A program made the translations under genes and the position numbers. This document shows positions 38,777 to 50,592 of a stretch of DNA of 54,831 nt, in pieces. Location: positions 1 to 54,831 of the forward strand of contig JAOUGT010000003.1 in the NCBI GenBank assembly GCA_029865485.1, read 5' to 3'. The notes under the pieces are model-generated. The model ran no database searches. It worked only from the letters and a program-made list of their open reading frames with translations, and was not told the DNA's origin. This DNA is from Nitrospira sp. Lineage in GTDB: Bacteria; Nitrospirota; Nitrospiria; Nitrospirales; Nitrospiraceae. Each line of letters starts with the position of its first letter. The first letter of the stretch is position 1.

Positions 38777-39148
38777 CTACTTTGGACGCTTCGCTCCATA
38801 CTTCGAGCGACTCTGCTTTCTCCCAGCCACCCCAACTGCATCCAATGCACCACGGACCAAGTGATAACGAACACCTGGAAGATCCTTAACACGACCACCA
38901 CGCACAAGCACGATCGAGTGCTCTTGGAGATTATGCCCCACACCAGGAATATAAGTCGTCACTTCCATTCCATTCGTCAGACGCACACGGGCGACTTTTC
39001 TCAATGCTGAATTCGGCTTCTTCGGAGTTGTGGTATACACCCGAAGACAAACTCCTCTTTTTTGCGGGCAAGACCGTAAAGCCGGACTTTTCGTCTTAGC
39101 CTTGACAAACGTCCGCCCCTTTCTAACCAACTGATTGATCGTAGGCAT
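38777..39148 (-). CDS. rpsL: 30S ribosomal protein S12
   Basis: Decoding-centre protein. [20 protein letters not shown] starts it. The loops KKPNSALRK and [13 protein letters not shown] are wild type, so no streptomycin-resistance change is evident. 123 residues. AGAGGATC lies upstream and it is the first gene after the consensus promoter. Confidence 0.98.
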   Translation of the reverse strand: MPTINQLVRKGRTFVKAKTKSPALRSCPQKRGVCLRVYTTTPKKPNSALRKVARVRLTNGMEVTTYIPGVGHNLQEHSIVLVRGGRVKDLPGVRYHLVRGALDAVGVAGRKQSRSKYGAKRPK

Positions 39149-39205
39149 TACGTTCAGATCCTCTTCAAGAGCTCAAACACATTTCATCACCTGCAAAGCC
39201 GCCGG

Positions 39206-39234
39206 ATTATAGTGATGCAATCACCAACTGTCAA
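39206..39234 (-). promoter_or_regulatory. Consensus sigma-70 promoter of the str operon
   Basis: On the minus strand TTGACA, exactly 17 bases, and TATAAT, a perfect match in both boxes and spacing. It points to rpsL, whose start is about 58 bases beyond the -10. It lies within the rpoC-rpsL gap and should be one of the strongest promoters in the genome. Confidence 0.93.
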
Positions 39235-39248
39235 GGGGTGATTGCATC
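39214..39248. repeat. Perfect 12-bp inverted repeat around the str -35 box
   Basis: GATGCAATCACC and GGTGATTGCATC are exact complements separated by 11 bases that contain the -35 TTGACA. The repeat begins 10 bases after the rpoC stop. It could be the rpoC terminator stem (no T-run), an operator for a repressor of the str operon, or both. Confidence 0.85.
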
Positions 39249-39257
39249 GCGACTCGA

Positions 39258-42200
39258 TTACGATCGAACATTTTCCCCTGAAGCCACCGAGGTAACCACC
39301 TCTGACGTCAGCGCCGTAGCTTGGGTGCCAGCCCCAACAGACAACCCTTCAGGTTTTTCACTCATCACAAACGTATCTCGATACTCCTCAAACCCTGATC
39401 CCGCCGGAATGAGACGTCCGACAATGACATTCTCCTTCAACCCCAAGAGATTATCTTCACGACCATTGATCGCCGCCTCAGTCAAGACTCGCGTGGTCTC
39501 CTGGAACGAGGCCGCTGAAATAAAGCTGTCGGTTGTCAAGGCCGCCTTGGTAATACCCAACAATACAGGCTTTCCCAAAGCCGGCTTTCCATCCTTCGAA
39601 AGCACTCGTTCATTTTCCTTTTCGAAGACGCCTTTGCTTACCTGGCTGCCGGGCAGGAACTGCGTATCCCCAGGATCTTCGACCCGCACTTTGCGCAGCA
39701 TCTGTCTCACGATGATCTCAATATGCTTGTCATTGATCGAGACCCCCTGCAATCGATAGACGTCCTGAACTTCGTCCACCAAATATTTTTGCAACTCATT
39801 CGGACCAAGAACATCCAGGATATCATGAGGATTCGCCGAACCATCCATGAGGGGCTCACCAGCTCGGACCCAGTCACCCTCATGCACGTTCACATGCTTC
39901 CCTTTGGGGATAAAATATTCCTTCACATCACCCATCTTATTATCGACCAACACCTTGCGCTGCCCCTTCACAAACCCGCCGTAAGCAACCTCACCATCAA
40001 TCTCTGTAATGACAGCTTGCTCTTTCGGCTTGCGGGCTTCAAACAGCTCCACGACCCGAGGAAGACCCCCGGTGATATCTTTGGTCTTCGTCGTTTCCCG
40101 CGGAATCTTTGCCAACACGTCTCCTGGGAATACCGTCGCCCCCTTCTCAACGAAGATGTGCGCCCCCACCGGCAACAAATAGCGCGCGACGGCATTTGAA
40201 CCACCCGGCACCTTGGCCGTCTTGCCATGCTCATCCTTGATGGAGACACGAGGACGGAGCGTCTGACCAGTATGTTCAATGATCACCTTACGCGACAAAC
40301 CTGTGACTTCGTCGAACTCATCTTTCATCGTGACGCCTTCGACAATGTCTCCGTAGGCCACTCGCCCCCCAACCTCGGTCAAGATCGTAAGAGAGTATGG
40401 ATCCCACTCAACTAATTTTTGCCCTACGACAACGGGATCGCCGTCTTTGATCTTGATCTTGGCTCCATACACGACAGGGTATTTCTCTCGTTCTCGGCCA
40501 CTATCATCCACGATCGCTATCTTCGTATTGCGATTCATCACGACCCACTCACCCTCTTTATTACGAACAGCAATCCCCGAGTTGTGAATGTCGGCATTCT
40601 TCTTGGCATCAAAACTCATGAACTTGATCCGCCCGGCATGCTTGGCCTCGAGCACGGTCTGTTCCACCACCTTACTGGCCGTACCGCCGATATGGAAAGT
40701 CCGCATGGTGAGCTGTGTTCCCGGCTCTCCGATTGACTGCGCCGCGATCACACCGACCGGCTCACCTTTCTCGACCAAGCGTCCGCGGGCCAAGTCACGC
40801 CCATAGCAGGCCCGGCACACGCCCCGGGGGGATTGACAGGTCAAGACGGATCGAATTTTGACACGGTCCACTCCAGCCTCAACCACAGACTTCGTCAGGT
40901 CCTCAGTAACTTCTTCGTTCCATGAGACAATGATTTCCCCAGTGACAGGGTCACGAATGTCTTCCGCCGCCAAACGGCCCAGGATACGCTCTTCCAGCGG
41001 CTGAATGATTTCTCCGCCTTCCACGAGTGCGCTGACAGTAATACCATCCCGTGTTCCACAATCAATTTCGTGAATAATGACATCCTGAGCAATGTCGACG
41101 AGCCGACGCGTCAGATACCCCGAATTAGCGGTCTTCAGCGCAGTGTCAGCCAAGCCCTTACGAGCACCGTGAGTTGAGATAAAGTACTGCAACACCGTCA
41201 AACCCTCTCTGAAATTCGCCGTAATCGGCGTCTCGATGATCTCCCCAGAGGGTTTTGCCATCAGACCGCGCATCCCACCTAGCTGACGGATTTGTTGCGA
41301 GCTGCCACGGGCACCAGAGTCAGCCATCATGAAAATTGGGTTGAAGGATTCGACTTTTCCGGGGTCGCCTCCGGCCCCGAGCTCTTTCATCATCTCGTTT
41401 GAAACCTGTTCCGTGACATGCGCCCAGATATCGATGACCTTATTGTATCGCTCTCCGTTCGTGATCAACCCCTCCGAATACTGCTTCTCGATCTCATTGA
41501 CCTCTCGCTGCGCCTTCCCGATGAAATCTTCTTTCTTACTGGGGATATGCATATTGTCGATACAGATCGACAATCCGGCCCTTGTGGCATAGGTAAAACC
41601 GAGGTCCTTGATCTTGTCCAGAAACTCCACAGTGTCGCGATGTCCGGTTTGACGGTAAACCGCATCGATCAGCTTGGACATCTCCTTCTTCGTCATGAGC
41701 TTATTCGCATTGGCGAATGGTAGTCCTGAAGGCAGGATTTCAGACAGCAGCACCCGACCGACGGTTGTCTGCACCAGGGAGCCGGCCAGACGCACCTTAA
41801 CACGCGCATGCTCTTCCACTTCGCGTGCGTCAAAAGCAATTCGAACTTCTTCAGGCGACCCAAATATTTTCCCCTCGCCCTTGGCCCCAAGTCGTTCTTT
41901 GGTCAACCAATAACACCCCAACACCATGTCTTGCGACGGTACCGCAATTGGTTTGCCGTTGGCCGGTGAAAGAATGTTATTGATGGACATCATCAACACG
42001 CGCGCTTCGACCTGTGCCTCAACAGACAGCGGCACGTGCACCGCCATCTGATCTCCATCGAAGTCGGCATTGAATGCCGCGCAGACGAGCGGGTGCAACC
42101 GAATCGCCTTTCCTTCCACCAACACAGGATCAAAGGCTTGAATGCCCAACCGATGGAGCGTTGGCGCCCGATTCAGCAATACCGGATGCTCGCGTATGAC

Positions 42201-43445
42201 CTCATCAAGGACATCCCAGACTTCTGGACGCTCCTTCTCCACCAACCGCTTCGCACTCTTAATCGTCGTTGCCGCTCCTCGCGCTTCCAGCTTATGGAAG
42301 ATAAACGGCTTGAATAATTCCAGTGCCATTTTCTTGGGCAACCCGCACTGATGCAAACGCAGCTCCGGCCCGACGACGATGACCGTACGACCTGAATAAT
42401 CGACGCGCTTCCCGAGCAGATTCTGCCGGAACCGCCCCTGTTTGCCCTTGAGCATGTCGCTTAACGATTTCAACGGCCGCTTATTGGGCCCACGAATAGC
42501 CCGCCCTCGCCGTCCATTGTCAAAGAGGGCGTCGACCGCTTCCTGCAGCATTCGCATTTCATTCCGAATAATGACGCCCGGCGCCTTGAGCTCCATTAAA
42601 CGCTTCAACCGATTGTTGCGGTTAATCACACGCCGGTAGAGGTCATTCAAGTCGGACGTGGCAAATCGGCCCCCATCCAACGGAACCAAGGGACGCAGCT
42701 CCGGAGGAAGGACGGGGATGACATCCATGATCATCCACTCCGGTTTATTCCCCGACTTTCTGAACGCTTCAAGCACCTTCAGCCGCTTCGCGTACTTCTT
42801 CTTCATTGCCGCCGAGGTAGATGCCTTGGCTTTTACTTGCAGTTCATCCCACAGGGCATTGATATCGATTTTCCTCAGCAGGTCGCGGATGGCCTCGGCC
42901 CCAATCCCAACTTTAAATCCGCTTGACCCATACTCAGAAACGAGCGTGCGCAACTTATCCTCTGGAACCAACTCCTTTTCCGATAGGTCTGTTGAACCAG
43001 GATCCACACACACATAGCTTTCGAAGTAGAGAATCTTCTCCAACTGCTTCAAACTCATATCAAGCAGCGTCCCAATCCGGCTCGGCACACCCTTGAGAAA
43101 CCAAATGTGGGCGACAGGCGCAGCTAGCTCAATATGCCCCATCCGCTCACGACGAACCTTCGACTGAATCACCTCAACGCCACATTTATCGCAGACGATT
43201 CCGCGGTGCTTCATCCGCTTATATTTTCCGCAATTACATTCCCAGTCCTTGGTGGGGCCAAAAATCTTCGCGCAGAAGAGCCCATCTTTTTCCGGCTTGA
43301 ATGACCGATAATTGATTGTCTCTGGCTTTTTGACTTCACCGTAGGACCAGGACCTGATCTTCTCGGGCGAGGCGATACGAATCCGCATCGAATCGAACGA
43401 GACTGAATCCCGCTGCTTTTCAAATAATGTATATACGCCTTCCAA
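39258..43445 (-). CDS. rpoC: RNA polymerase beta' subunit
   Basis: Catalytic subunit of RNA polymerase. The active-site NADFDGDQM that holds the Mg ion is present, as are the N-terminal zinc cysteines ([20 protein letters not shown]) and the second zinc site ([13 protein letters not shown]), the bridge helix and trigger loop. The likely start is a TTG at 43445 eight bases after GGAGGAGG, giving [15 protein letters not shown] and 1395 residues; the track frame begins 14 codons earlier without a site. It is separate from rpoB by 46 bases. Confidence 0.97.
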   Translation of the reverse strand: MEGVYTLFEKQRDSVSFDSMRIRIASPEKIRSWSYGEVKKPETINYRSFKPEKDGLFCAKIFGPTKDWECNCGKYKRMKHRGIVCDKCGVEVIQSKVRRERMGHIELAAPVAHIWFLKGVPSRIGTLLDMSLKQLEKILYFESYVCVDPGSTDLSEKELVPEDKLRTLVSEYGSSGFKVGIGAEAIRDLLRKIDINALWDELQVKAKASTSAAMKKKYAKRLKVLEAFRKSGNKPEWMIMDVIPVLPPELRPLVPLDGGRFATSDLNDLYRRVINRNNRLKRLMELKAPGVIIRNEMRMLQEAVDALFDNGRRGRAIRGPNKRPLKSLSDMLKGKQGRFRQNLLGKRVDYSGRTVIVVGPELRLHQCGLPKKMALELFKPFIFHKLEARGAATTIKSAKRLVEKERPEVWDVLDEVIREHPVLLNRAPTLHRLGIQAFDPVLVEGKAIRLHPLVCAAFNADFDGDQMAVHVPLSVEAQVEARVLMMSINNILSPANGKPIAVPSQDMVLGCYWLTKERLGAKGEGKIFGSPEEVRIAFDAREVEEHARVKVRLAGSLVQTTVGRVLLSEILPSGLPFANANKLMTKKEMSKLIDAVYRQTGHRDTVEFLDKIKDLGFTYATRAGLSICIDNMHIPSKKEDFIGKAQREVNEIEKQYSEGLITNGERYNKVIDIWAHVTEQVSNEMMKELGAGGDPGKVESFNPIFMMADSGARGSSQQIRQLGGMRGLMAKPSGEIIETPITANFREGLTVLQYFISTHGARKGLADTALKTANSGYLTRRLVDIAQDVIIHEIDCGTRDGITVSALVEGGEIIQPLEERILGRLAAEDIRDPVTGEIIVSWNEEVTEDLTKSVVEAGVDRVKIRSVLTCQSPRGVCRACYGRDLARGRLVEKGEPVGVIAAQSIGEPGTQLTMRTFHIGGTASKVVEQTVLEAKHAGRIKFMSFDAKKNADIHNSGIAVRNKEGEWVVMNRNTKIAIVDDSGREREKYPVVYGAKIKIKDGDPVVVGQKLVEWDPYSLTILTEVGGRVAYGDIVEGVTMKDEFDEVTGLSRKVIIEHTGQTLRPRVSIKDEHGKTAKVPGGSNAVARYLLPVGAHIFVEKGATVFPGDVLAKIPRETTKTKDITGGLPRVVELFEARKPKEQAVITEIDGEVAYGGFVKGQRKVLVDNKMGDVKEYFIPKGKHVNVHEGDWVRAGEPLMDGSANPHDILDVLGPNELQKYLVDEVQDVYRLQGVSINDKHIEIIVRQMLRKVRVEDPGDTQFLPGSQVSKGVFEKENERVLSKDGKPALGKPVLLGITKAALTTDSFISAASFQETTRVLTEAAINGREDNLLGLKENVIVGRLIPAGSGFEEYRDTFVMSEKPEGLSVGAGTQATALTSEVVTSVASGENVRS

Positions 43446-43491
43446 GGTAATGACCTCCTCCGATGCCGGCCACTCGCCGACACACAAGCGG

Positions 43492-46400
43492 TTAGTCTTG
43501 CGTCTTGACTAGTTCGACATCAAGCCCCAAGCTCTGCAACTCCTTGACCAACACATTGAACGACTCTGGCAGCCCCGGCTCAAGGAAGGGTTCACCCTTG
43601 ACTATCGCTTCATACATACGAGATCGTCCAGGGACATCGTCGGACTTGACCGTAAGGAATTCCTGCAATGTCGAGGCCGCTCCATACGCCTGCAGAGCCC
43701 ATACTTCCATTTCCCCCAGGCGCTGGCCTCCGAATTGGGCCTTCCCGCCCAACGGCTGCTGCGTCACAAGCGAATAGGGACCGATAGAGCGTGCATGAAT
43801 CTTGTCATCCACTAAGTGGTGTAGCTTGAGCACATACATGTACCCGACGGTGACCGGACTCCCAAACGGCTCCCCGGTTTTCCCGTCAACAAGTTGCGCT
43901 TGCCCACTCGTTGGCAACTTCGCTTTCTTGAGCAATTCCTTAATTTCCTTCTCGGATGCCCCGTCAAATACCGGGCTCGCCACCTTTATTCCTAAGGCCT
44001 TCGCAGCCCATCCGAGGTGGGTTTCCAGAATCTGCCCCACGTTCATACGGGACGGCACACCAAGCGGATTCAAGACAATTTCGACCGGGGTCCCATCCGG
44101 CAAGTACGGCATATCCTCTTCCGGCAACACGCGAGACACGACGCCTTTATTGCCGTGACGCCCCGCCATCTTATCGCCGACTTGAATCTTACGCTTCATC
44201 GCAATGTAGACCTTGACGAGCTTGATGACGCCCGGGGGCAATTCATCACCCCGTTTGAGGCGCCCAACTTTTTCGTCATACAACGTTTGAAGGATTTCGA
44301 TCTGCTCCTTTGCGCGTCGCTCGACATCCTCCAGTTCCTTCTGCTCATCAGGATCACTCAGAATAATGTGCCGCACCGTGTCGTCGGGCAACCGCTTAAG
44401 TATTTCCGCCGTCAGCTTGCCTTTTTTCTTCAAACTGACGTCCCCGCTCTCGGGATCCATCAGATCACGCCCGACCACCTTGCCGAGCAAGAGCTTCCGG
44501 ATCTTCTTGGTCTTCTCTTCATCAATGATCCTGAGCTCTTCGTGGTGGTCACGCTGCAATTTCATTTGGTCGTCGGTTTCAATACTCTTCGAGCGCTCAT
44601 CCTTATCGAGCCCCTTGCGCGAAAAGATCTTCACATCGACGACAATGCCTTCAACGCCGGGAGGGACCGTGAGCGAGGTATCTTTGACATCGCCGGCCTT
44701 TTCACCAAAGATCGCCCGAAGCAATTTCTCTTCCGGCGTCAACTGAGTCTCACCTTTCGGCGTCACTTTCCCCACAAGAATATCGCCCGGCTTAACCTCG
44801 GCACCGATACGAATGATGCCGCTCTCATCCAAATTCCTCAGGGCCTCTTCTCCAACATTGGGAATATCTCGCGTCACATCTTCCTTACCCAACTTGGTAT
44901 CCCGAGCTTCCACCTCGAATTCTTCAATGTGGATCGATGTGAAGGCATCCTCACGGACCAACTTTTCGCTGAGCAAGATCGCGTCTTCGAAGTTATAGCC
45001 CCCCCAAGGCATGAAGGCGACGAGTACGTTCTTCCCGAGCGCGAGCTCCCCATGATCGATCGCTGGGCCATCTCCAAGCACTTGCCCCTGCTTGACTGGC
45101 TGACCGATTCGGACCACCGGAGTTTGCGTAATGCAGGTATTTTGATTGGATCGCTGGAACTTAATGAGGTCGTACACATCCAGCCCTGAATCCTTCCCCT
45201 TCTTGCCGTCCTTTGATTCAGCCCGTACTACGATGCGCGTCGCATCGACACTTTCAACGACGCCTGGGCGTCGGGCTTGAATCACGTATCCAGAATCTCT
45301 GGCGACCACGGCCTCCATCCCCGTTCCAACCAAGGGGGATTCGGATGTGACCAAAGGAACAGCCTGCCGTTGCATGTTCGATCCCATCAGCGCACGGTTG
45401 GCATCGTCATGTTCCAGAAATGGCACGAGCGCGGTCGCGACGCTCACCACTTGCTTCGGCGACACGTCCATATAATCGATTTTATCCGGCGCGGCCAAGA
45501 CAAAGTCGCCACCATGGCGACACGATACGGTTTCTGAGACCAACTTGCCCGTCCCATCCAACTTTGAGTTCGCCTGAGCGATGATGTACTTATCGCCTTC
45601 GATCGCCGAGAGAAACTCAATTTCATCCGTCACACGCCCCTTCACCACTTTTCGATAAGGTGCTTCGATGAACCCGAATTGGTTAATCCTCGCGTATGTC
45701 GCCAGTGATGTAATCAATCCGATATTTGGACCTTCCGGTGTTTCAATCGGACAAATGCGACTATAGTGGGACGGGTGCACGTCTCTGACCTCGAACCCAG
45801 CACGCTCTCTGGTCAACCCGCCAGGACCGAGCGCGGACAGGCGGCGTTTATGCGTGATCTCAGCCAGTGGGTTCGTTTGATCCATAAATTGAGACAGCTG
45901 GCTGCTGCTGAAGAATTCCTTCACGGCTGCAACTACCGGCTTGGCGTTGATCAGGTCGTGCGGAAGAACTGTTTCCATATCAAGGAGATTCATCCGCTCC
46001 TTGATACTTCGCTCCATCCGAACGAGCCCAAGCCGAAACTGATTCTCAAGCAGCTCCCCAACAGATCGCACACGGCGATTACCCAAGTGATCGATGTCGT
46101 CGATTTCACCTTTCCCGATTTTCAGATTCACAAGATAGCGGATGACTTCCACGATATCTTGCGCTGTGAGGGTCCGCTGTTCGAGCGGTAAATCCAATCC
46201 AAGCTTTTTATTGAGCTTGAGACGACCGACCGGCGAGAGATCATACCGCTTGGAGTTCAAGAAAAGATTATCGAACAAGGCCCTCGCGGTATCGACCGAG
46301 GGAGTCTCTCCCGGGCGAAGCCGGCGATAGATCTCGACCATCGCCTCCTCTTTCGACCCAATCTTCTCCATCTCCAACGTATCGAGAATCACCGGCGTGG

Positions 46401-47448
46401 CCGTGGCCATATCAAGGTAGATAACCTTAAACTCTTCGACATCGCTCTCGACGATTTGCTCCACGATCTCGGCAGTCAACCGCTGATTCTTCTCAGCGAG
46501 CTTGTTCTTCCTCGAATCAACCAACTCTGTGAGAATGGCACGACCCACCAACTCCCCTGGAAGCATGGGGATCTCTTTCACCCCGGATGCCTTCAGCTTG
46601 GCGATCATCCCCTTTGTGAGCCTCGCCCCCTCCCGAACCAATGGCTCCTTGCTGTTCTTATCCGTCACCTCTGCCGAACACCGAAGTCCGTGATGAATCT
46701 CCGGATCCAGCTTGCGGAACATCTTACCTTTCGAGACCCGAATTTCCTCTACCGGATAGTACATTTTGAGCAAGTCGTCGCTTGAAAATCCGAAGGCTTT
46801 CAACAAAATGGTGGTGGGCATTTTCCGCCGACGATCGATCCGGACATAGAGAATGTCTCTGGCGTCAAACTCAAAATCGAGCCATGACCCTCGATAGGGG
46901 ATAATGCGCGCCGAATACAAAACTTTTCCGCTCGCATGCGTACGCCCTTTATCGTGTGTAAAGGAGGCACCGGGCGACCGATGGAGCTGACTCACGACCA
47001 CACGTTCGGTTCCATTGACGATAAAGGTCCCCCGTTCGGTCATCAGCGGCAATTCACCGACATAGACCTCTTGCTCTCGCACATCGAGCACTTTCTTACG
47101 GGGCCCCTTATCTTCCTTATCAAATACTACCAAGCGAACACGCAGCTTCAACGGAACAGCGAACGTCATCCCCTGCTCAAGACACTCGCGCTCGTCGTAC
47201 TTTGGCGTGCCTAAGGTGTAACTCGAAAACTCAAGCACGGCCGTGTTGTTATAGTCTGGAATCGGAAATACGCTGGCCAACGCCGCCTGTAATCCATAAT
47301 CTTTCCGGCGATCCGGTTCGACCTCAAATTGCAGAAACTCCTCGTAGGAACGTTTCTGAATTTCGATCAGATCTGGAATATCGATATTGGTTCGAATGCG
47401 TGAAAAATCTTTCCGCTCGACGAACTCCTGCAGAGTCGTTTCGGACAT
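43492..47448 (-). CDS. rpoB: RNA polymerase beta subunit
   Basis: Forms half of the active-site cleft and binds rifampicin. The rifampicin pocket [21 protein letters not shown] is close to that of sensitive bacteria, with the key Asp, His and Ser residues present. The C-terminal [16 protein letters not shown] and [20 protein letters not shown] are normal. GGAGGAG precedes the ATG. 1318 residues. A 123-base gap without an ORF separates it from rplL. Confidence 0.98.
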   Translation of the reverse strand: MSETTLQEFVERKDFSRIRTNIDIPDLIEIQKRSYEEFLQFEVEPDRRKDYGLQAALASVFPIPDYNNTAVLEFSSYTLGTPKYDERECLEQGMTFAVPLKLRVRLVVFDKEDKGPRKKVLDVREQEVYVGELPLMTERGTFIVNGTERVVVSQLHRSPGASFTHDKGRTHASGKVLYSARIIPYRGSWLDFEFDARDILYVRIDRRRKMPTTILLKAFGFSSDDLLKMYYPVEEIRVSKGKMFRKLDPEIHHGLRCSAEVTDKNSKEPLVREGARLTKGMIAKLKASGVKEIPMLPGELVGRAILTELVDSRKNKLAEKNQRLTAEIVEQIVESDVEEFKVIYLDMATATPVILDTLEMEKIGSKEEAMVEIYRRLRPGETPSVDTARALFDNLFLNSKRYDLSPVGRLKLNKKLGLDLPLEQRTLTAQDIVEVIRYLVNLKIGKGEIDDIDHLGNRRVRSVGELLENQFRLGLVRMERSIKERMNLLDMETVLPHDLINAKPVVAAVKEFFSSSQLSQFMDQTNPLAEITHKRRLSALGPGGLTRERAGFEVRDVHPSHYSRICPIETPEGPNIGLITSLATYARINQFGFIEAPYRKVVKGRVTDEIEFLSAIEGDKYIIAQANSKLDGTGKLVSETVSCRHGGDFVLAAPDKIDYMDVSPKQVVSVATALVPFLEHDDANRALMGSNMQRQAVPLVTSESPLVGTGMEAVVARDSGYVIQARRPGVVESVDATRIVVRAESKDGKKGKDSGLDVYDLIKFQRSNQNTCITQTPVVRIGQPVKQGQVLGDGPAIDHGELALGKNVLVAFMPWGGYNFEDAILLSEKLVREDAFTSIHIEEFEVEARDTKLGKEDVTRDIPNVGEEALRNLDESGIIRIGAEVKPGDILVGKVTPKGETQLTPEEKLLRAIFGEKAGDVKDTSLTVPPGVEGIVVDVKIFSRKGLDKDERSKSIETDDQMKLQRDHHEELRIIDEEKTKKIRKLLLGKVVGRDLMDPESGDVSLKKKGKLTAEILKRLPDDTVRHIILSDPDEQKELEDVERRAKEQIEILQTLYDEKVGRLKRGDELPPGVIKLVKVYIAMKRKIQVGDKMAGRHGNKGVVSRVLPEEDMPYLPDGTPVEIVLNPLGVPSRMNVGQILETHLGWAAKALGIKVASPVFDGASEKEIKELLKKAKLPTSGQAQLVDGKTGEPFGSPVTVGYMYVLKLHHLVDDKIHARSIGPYSLVTQQPLGGKAQFGGQRLGEMEVWALQAYGAASTLQEFLTVKSDDVPGRSRMYEAIVKGEPFLEPGLPESFNVLVKELQSLGLDVELVKTQD

Positions 47449-47571
47449 TCCTACTCCTCCACACTGGTTGGCGGTGAACAGCAGTCACCGGTCACGACAT
47501 GGATGAACAGATCAACCGCAATCAACCTTCCACCAATGCACGATGACCAGTGACTATGACGAATGGCGTTC

Positions 47572-47973
47572 CTACTTCACTTCGACCTTTGCACCGCTTT
47601 CTTCGAGCTTCTTCTTCATCGTATCCGCCTCTTCCTTGGCAACGCCGGTCTTGACCGGCTTTGGAGCGCCTTCAACCAGATCCTTCGCTTCCTTCAAGCC
47701 AAGATTGGTCAGCTCTCGAACCACCTTAATGACCTGAATCTTTTTGTCAGCCGGTGCGGAGGCAAGAATGACATCGAATGCCGTCTTCTCTTCCGCTGGA
47801 GCTGCTGCTCCACCACCTGCCGCCGGAGCCGCTGCCACCGCAACTGGTGCGGCCGCCGTAACACCGAAGCGCGTCTCCAATCCCTTGACGAGCTCGGCGA
47901 GATCGAGCACGCTCATCCCCTCGATTGCCTTGATCAATTCCTCTTGTGATAATTTTCCTTCTGTAGCTGGCAT
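47572..47973 (-). CDS. rplL: 50S ribosomal protein L7/L12 from an internal start
   Basis: Stalk protein present in four to eight copies per ribosome that recruits and activates EF-Tu, EF-G, IF-2 and RF3. The internal ATG at 47973 has AAAGGAGAAGGGGAG directly upstream, a strong site that overlaps the end of the L10 part, so free L12 of 133 residues can be made in addition to the fusion. The N-terminal dimer domain, Ala/Gly/Pro hinge and factor-binding C-terminal domain are all present. In most bacteria rplL is a separate gene after a spacer. Confidence 0.92.
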   Translation of the reverse strand: MPATEGKLSQEELIKAIEGMSVLDLAELVKGLETRFGVTAAAPVAVAAAPAAGGGAAAPAEEKTAFDVILASAPADKKIQVIKVVRELTNLGLKEAKDLVEGAPKPVKTGVAKEEADTMKKKLEESGAKVEVK

Positions 47974-48507
47974 CTCCCCTTCTCCTTTCCGTTTATCCTG
48001 AATGGCTGCAATGACCCTGACAAATTTCGACAACACGGCACTCAACGTATACACGACCCCACGAATCGGCCCTTGCATGGCCGAAAGCAACATCGCAATC
48101 AGCACTTCCTTCTTGGGCAGCTTGGCAACGGCCGCCAGATCAGCCGGCTGAAGCAACTTGCCTTCCAGCACACCGGCCGTCATCTTAATCTTCTCTTCTC
48201 GCTTCTCGGCTCCGATAAAATCCTTCAGGACCTTGGTCGGCAACACTGGATCATCGTACCCAATGACGACACCAGTCGGGCCCTTCAGATGCAGTTTGAG
48301 TCCGGCCAACGCCGTACCCTCGGCAGCACGAGCTGCGAGCGTATTCTTCACGATTCGATACTCGGCCTTCACCCCACGGAGCTGCTTTCGCAACTCCGTG
48401 ACCTGGTTGACAGGAAGACCGACGCATTCCGTCAAGATAGCCAGCCTGGCACGACCGAATTTTTCGGCCAATGCCGCCACTGTCGTAACTTTTTCTTCCT
48501 TCTTCAT
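47572..48507 (-). CDS. rplJ: In-frame L10-L7/L12 fusion (rplJ read through into rplL)
   Basis: Residues 1-178 are a complete ribosomal protein L10 ([20 protein letters not shown], then [20 protein letters not shown]). The frame does not stop but continues through DKRKGEGE into a complete L7/L12 (residues 179-311: [19 protein letters not shown], an Ala-rich hinge, then [22 protein letters not shown]). I read the junction codon by codon and found no stop. A single base change (GAG to TAG just before the internal ATG) would restore a normal L10 end. It could be a genuine stalk fusion or a sequencing error. The leader upstream has an L10-leader-like hairpin. Confidence 0.9.
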   Translation of the reverse strand: MKKEEKVTTVAALAEKFGRARLAILTECVGLPVNQVTELRKQLRGVKAEYRIVKNTLAARAAEGTALAGLKLHLKGPTGVVIGYDDPVLPTKVLKDFIGAEKREEKIKMTAGVLEGKLLQPADLAAVAKLPKKEVLIAMLLSAMQGPIRGVVYTLSAVLSKFVRVIAAIQDKRKGEGEMPATEGKLSQEELIKAIEGMSVLDLAELVKGLETRFGVTAAAPVAVAAAPAAGGGAAAPAEEKTAFDVILASAPADKKIQVIKVVRELTNLGLKEAKDLVEGAPKPVKTGVAKEEADTMKKKLEESGAKVEVK

Positions 48508-48550
48508 CGCTCTCCTTCTTCAAGGATCCGCTACCCGCCGCTTATCAATT

Positions 48551-48596
48551 AGGACCTACCGGGGCTTCCTAATCGACGCTAGGCGAACGAGGTCCT
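48551..48596 (-). promoter_or_regulatory. Putative L10 leader in the rplA-rplJ gap
   Basis: AGGACCT and AGGTCCT, a perfect 7-bp pair, close a 46-base element in the 93-base leader of rplJ. L10 leaders that bind the L10(L12)4 complex and repress rplJL translation are known at this position in many bacteria. The fold is judged by eye only. Confidence 0.5.
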
Positions 48597-48600
48597 TCGT

Positions 48601-49293
48601 CTAGCTCCACTGCTTCATCAACGCGATGGCATCCAACTTCACCCCCGGCCCCATCGTGCTTGCAATCGTGGCGCTCTTGAGATAGCGCCCTTTGCAAGAA
48701 GCAGGCTTTGCCTTGATGACAGATTCCAGTATGGCTGATGCGTTATCGTAGAGCTTTGCCGGATCAAAGGAAACTTTCCCGACCGGCACATGCACGATAC
48801 CAGCCTTTTCAACTTTGAATTCAACCCGCCCCTTCCGAATATCCGCCACAGCCTTCCCGACTTCGAAGGTCACTGTTCCGGTCTTTGGATTTGGCATCAA
48901 CCCGCGAGGGCCAAGCACCTTTCCGAGCTTTCCGACGGACGCCATCAAGTCTGGCGTAGAGATGGCGCAATCAAACTCCATCCAGCCGCCCTTGATTTTC
49001 TCCATCAGATCATCCGCACCCACATAGTCGGCTCCCGCTTGCCGCGCCTCCTGCTCTTTTTCACCCTTCGCAAAGACCAATACACGAACCTTCTTCCCCG
49101 TCCCGTGTGGAAGCGCCGCCGTTCCACGAACGAATTGATCCGAACGCTTCGGATCGATCCCGAGGCGAAGCGCCAGATCAACCGACTCATCAAACTTCGC
49201 AAACGCTGAGCGCTTCACGGTCTCAACCGCCTCACGCAATCCATAGACACGCGGCTCAACATTCTTGAGCGCCGCATTCATCTTCTTTCCCAT
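48601..49293 (-). CDS. rplA: 50S ribosomal protein L1
   Basis: Stalk protein of the E-site side that moves with tRNA release; in E. coli it also represses its own operon. [34 protein letters not shown] and [11 protein letters not shown] are typical. GGAGCGG lies upstream. 230 residues. Confidence 0.98.
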   Translation of the reverse strand: MGKKMNAALKNVEPRVYGLREAVETVKRSAFAKFDESVDLALRLGIDPKRSDQFVRGTAALPHGTGKKVRVLVFAKGEKEQEARQAGADYVGADDLMEKIKGGWMEFDCAISTPDLMASVGKLGKVLGPRGLMPNPKTGTVTFEVGKAVADIRKGRVEFKVEKAGIVHVPVGKVSFDPAKLYDNASAILESVIKAKPASCKGRYLKSATIASTMGPGVKLDAIALMKQWS

Positions 49294-49319
49294 AGCCTGC
49301 CGCTCCTTCGGTCTCGAAA

Positions 49320-49745
49320 TTAACCTTGAATCACAACGCCCATGCTGCGCGCAGTCCCTTCAATAATCCTCGCTGCCCCCTCCACATCGGCCGCGTTCAG
49401 ATCAGCCATTTTCTTGCGCGCGATCTCATTCAATTGCTGCCTGGTGATCTTCCCCACCTTATCTTTCTGTGGCACACCAGAGCCCTTAATGACCCCAGCC
49501 GCCTTCTTCAACAAATCCGACGCCGGAGGCGTCTTCATGATGAAGCTGAATGTACGATCCTTATAGACAGTGATGACCACGGGGATGATACTGTCTCCCT
49601 CCTTCTGAGTCTTCGCATTGAACTGCTTGCAAAACTCCATAATATTGACGCCATGCTGTCCCAGCGAGGGACCGACGGGAGGAGCGGGATTTGCTTTACC
49701 AGCCGGAATTTGCAATTTAATCTGTGCCGATACTTCCTTTGCCAT
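49320..49745 (-). CDS. rplK: 50S ribosomal protein L11
   Basis: GTPase-centre protein, needed for RelA stimulation and the thiostrepton site. [20 protein letters not shown] and the Pro-rich [17 protein letters not shown] are typical. The ATG at 49745 follows AAGGAGAGA and gives 141 residues, the family size; the track start in nusG is wrong. AGCTGTCAGCT lies in the nusG-rplK gap. Confidence 0.98.
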   Translation of the reverse strand: MAKEVSAQIKLQIPAGKANPAPPVGPSLGQHGVNIMEFCKQFNAKTQKEGDSIIPVVITVYKDRTFSFIMKTPPASDLLKKAAGVIKGSGVPQKDKVGKITRQQLNEIARKKMADLNAADVEGAARIIEGTARSMGVVIQG

Positions 49746-49771
49746 GCCTCTCTCCTTCGTAGTCTGCGCGT

Positions 49772-49782
49772 AGCTGTCAGCT
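49772..49782. repeat. AGCTGTCAGCT repeat copy in the nusG-rplK gap
   Basis: The 11-mer AGCTGTCAGCT is shared with the longer palindrome at 51041-51058. Here it lies upstream of the rplK ribosome binding site. It seems to be a short copy of a dispersed intergenic repeat. Confidence 0.5.
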
Positions 49783-49791
49783 AATAGCCCT

Positions 49792-50328
49792 TCAAATCCG
49801 TTCAACCTGCAGGAACCCCAATTCAACCGGGGTTGATCGACCGAAGATGCTGACCATGACCTTCAATCGACTATGATCCTGATCGACTTCGTCCACCGCA
49901 CCATTAAACCCAAGAAACGGGCCATCGATAATACGGACATTATCACCCTTGATGAATTTGACCTGCTCACGCGGTTCGGCCTGGCCCGCATCAACTTGCT
50001 TCAGCAAGGACTCCACTTCGTCATCAGTAAGCGGCGTCGGCACAACCCCGCCGCCGACAAATCCCGTGACCTTCGGAGTCTCCTTAATCATCTGGAGCGT
50101 CTCATCCGCAAGCGGAGACTCCAGCTCAACCAGAACGTATCCGGGGAAGAACTTCCGACGGGAGGTCCGCCGCTTTCCATCCTTGATTTCGATCACATCC
50201 TCTGTCGGAACAAGCACCTGCCCGACCTTCTCCACAAGCCCCATTTGATTCGCACGCTCCATGAGGCTGGTCTTCACACGCCCCTCAAAACCCGCGTACG
50301 TATGTATGACGTACCAGTTCTTTGTCAT
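49792..50328 (-). CDS. nusG: Transcription termination/antitermination factor NusG
   Basis: Binds RNA polymerase and couples it to S10 or Rho. [15 protein letters not shown]-like start ([19 protein letters not shown]), the NGN core ending in [12 protein letters not shown] and the C-terminal KOW domain ([17 protein letters not shown]) are complete. GAGGGTGG is upstream. 178 residues. It follows secE by 54 bases, the standard pair. Confidence 0.98.
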   Translation of the reverse strand: MTKNWYVIHTYAGFEGRVKTSLMERANQMGLVEKVGQVLVPTEDVIEIKDGKRRTSRRKFFPGYVLVELESPLADETLQMIKETPKVTGFVGGGVVPTPLTDDEVESLLKQVDAGQAEPREQVKFIKGDNVRIIDGPFLGFNGAVDEVDQDHSRLKVMVSIFGRSTPVELGFLQVERI

Positions 50329-50382
50329 GCACCACCCTCAGGTCTTCGATGAAGTACTGCCATACCTTACTTCTCAACTGAC

Positions 50383-50577
50383 TTAAATGAGCTTCCCAAC
50401 CAACCAGGAGAGGAACGAGTCGATGACGGACAGGTAGATCGACATTAAGACACAGAACACGATGACGACGGTCGTGGAACCGATAGTTTCCGCACGACTC
50501 GGGAACGAGACTTTTTTCATCTCGGTACGCACGTCCGTCACGAACAACCGAATTGATTCTGTCATACGCTTGAACAT
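50383..50577 (-). CDS. secE: Protein translocase subunit SecE
   Basis: A 64-residue single-span SecE, the short type that lacks the two extra N-terminal helices of E. coli. The amphipathic helix VTDVRTEMKKVSFPSRAE and membrane segment TTVVIVFCVLMSIYLSVID are typical. GGAG is six bases before the ATG. An in-frame 28-codon ORF ends 15 bases upstream. Confidence 0.96.
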   Translation of the reverse strand: MFKRMTESIRLFVTDVRTEMKKVSFPSRAETIGSTTVVIVFCVLMSIYLSVIDSFLSWLVGKLI

Positions 50578-50592
50578 CGGGTACTCCGCGCT

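Noticed and set aside
45750-46000. Rifampicin-resistance change in rpoB
   Set aside because: The Ser-to-Ala and Asn-to-Thr differences from E. coli are at positions that vary among sensitive bacteria; key Asp, His and Ser are kept.
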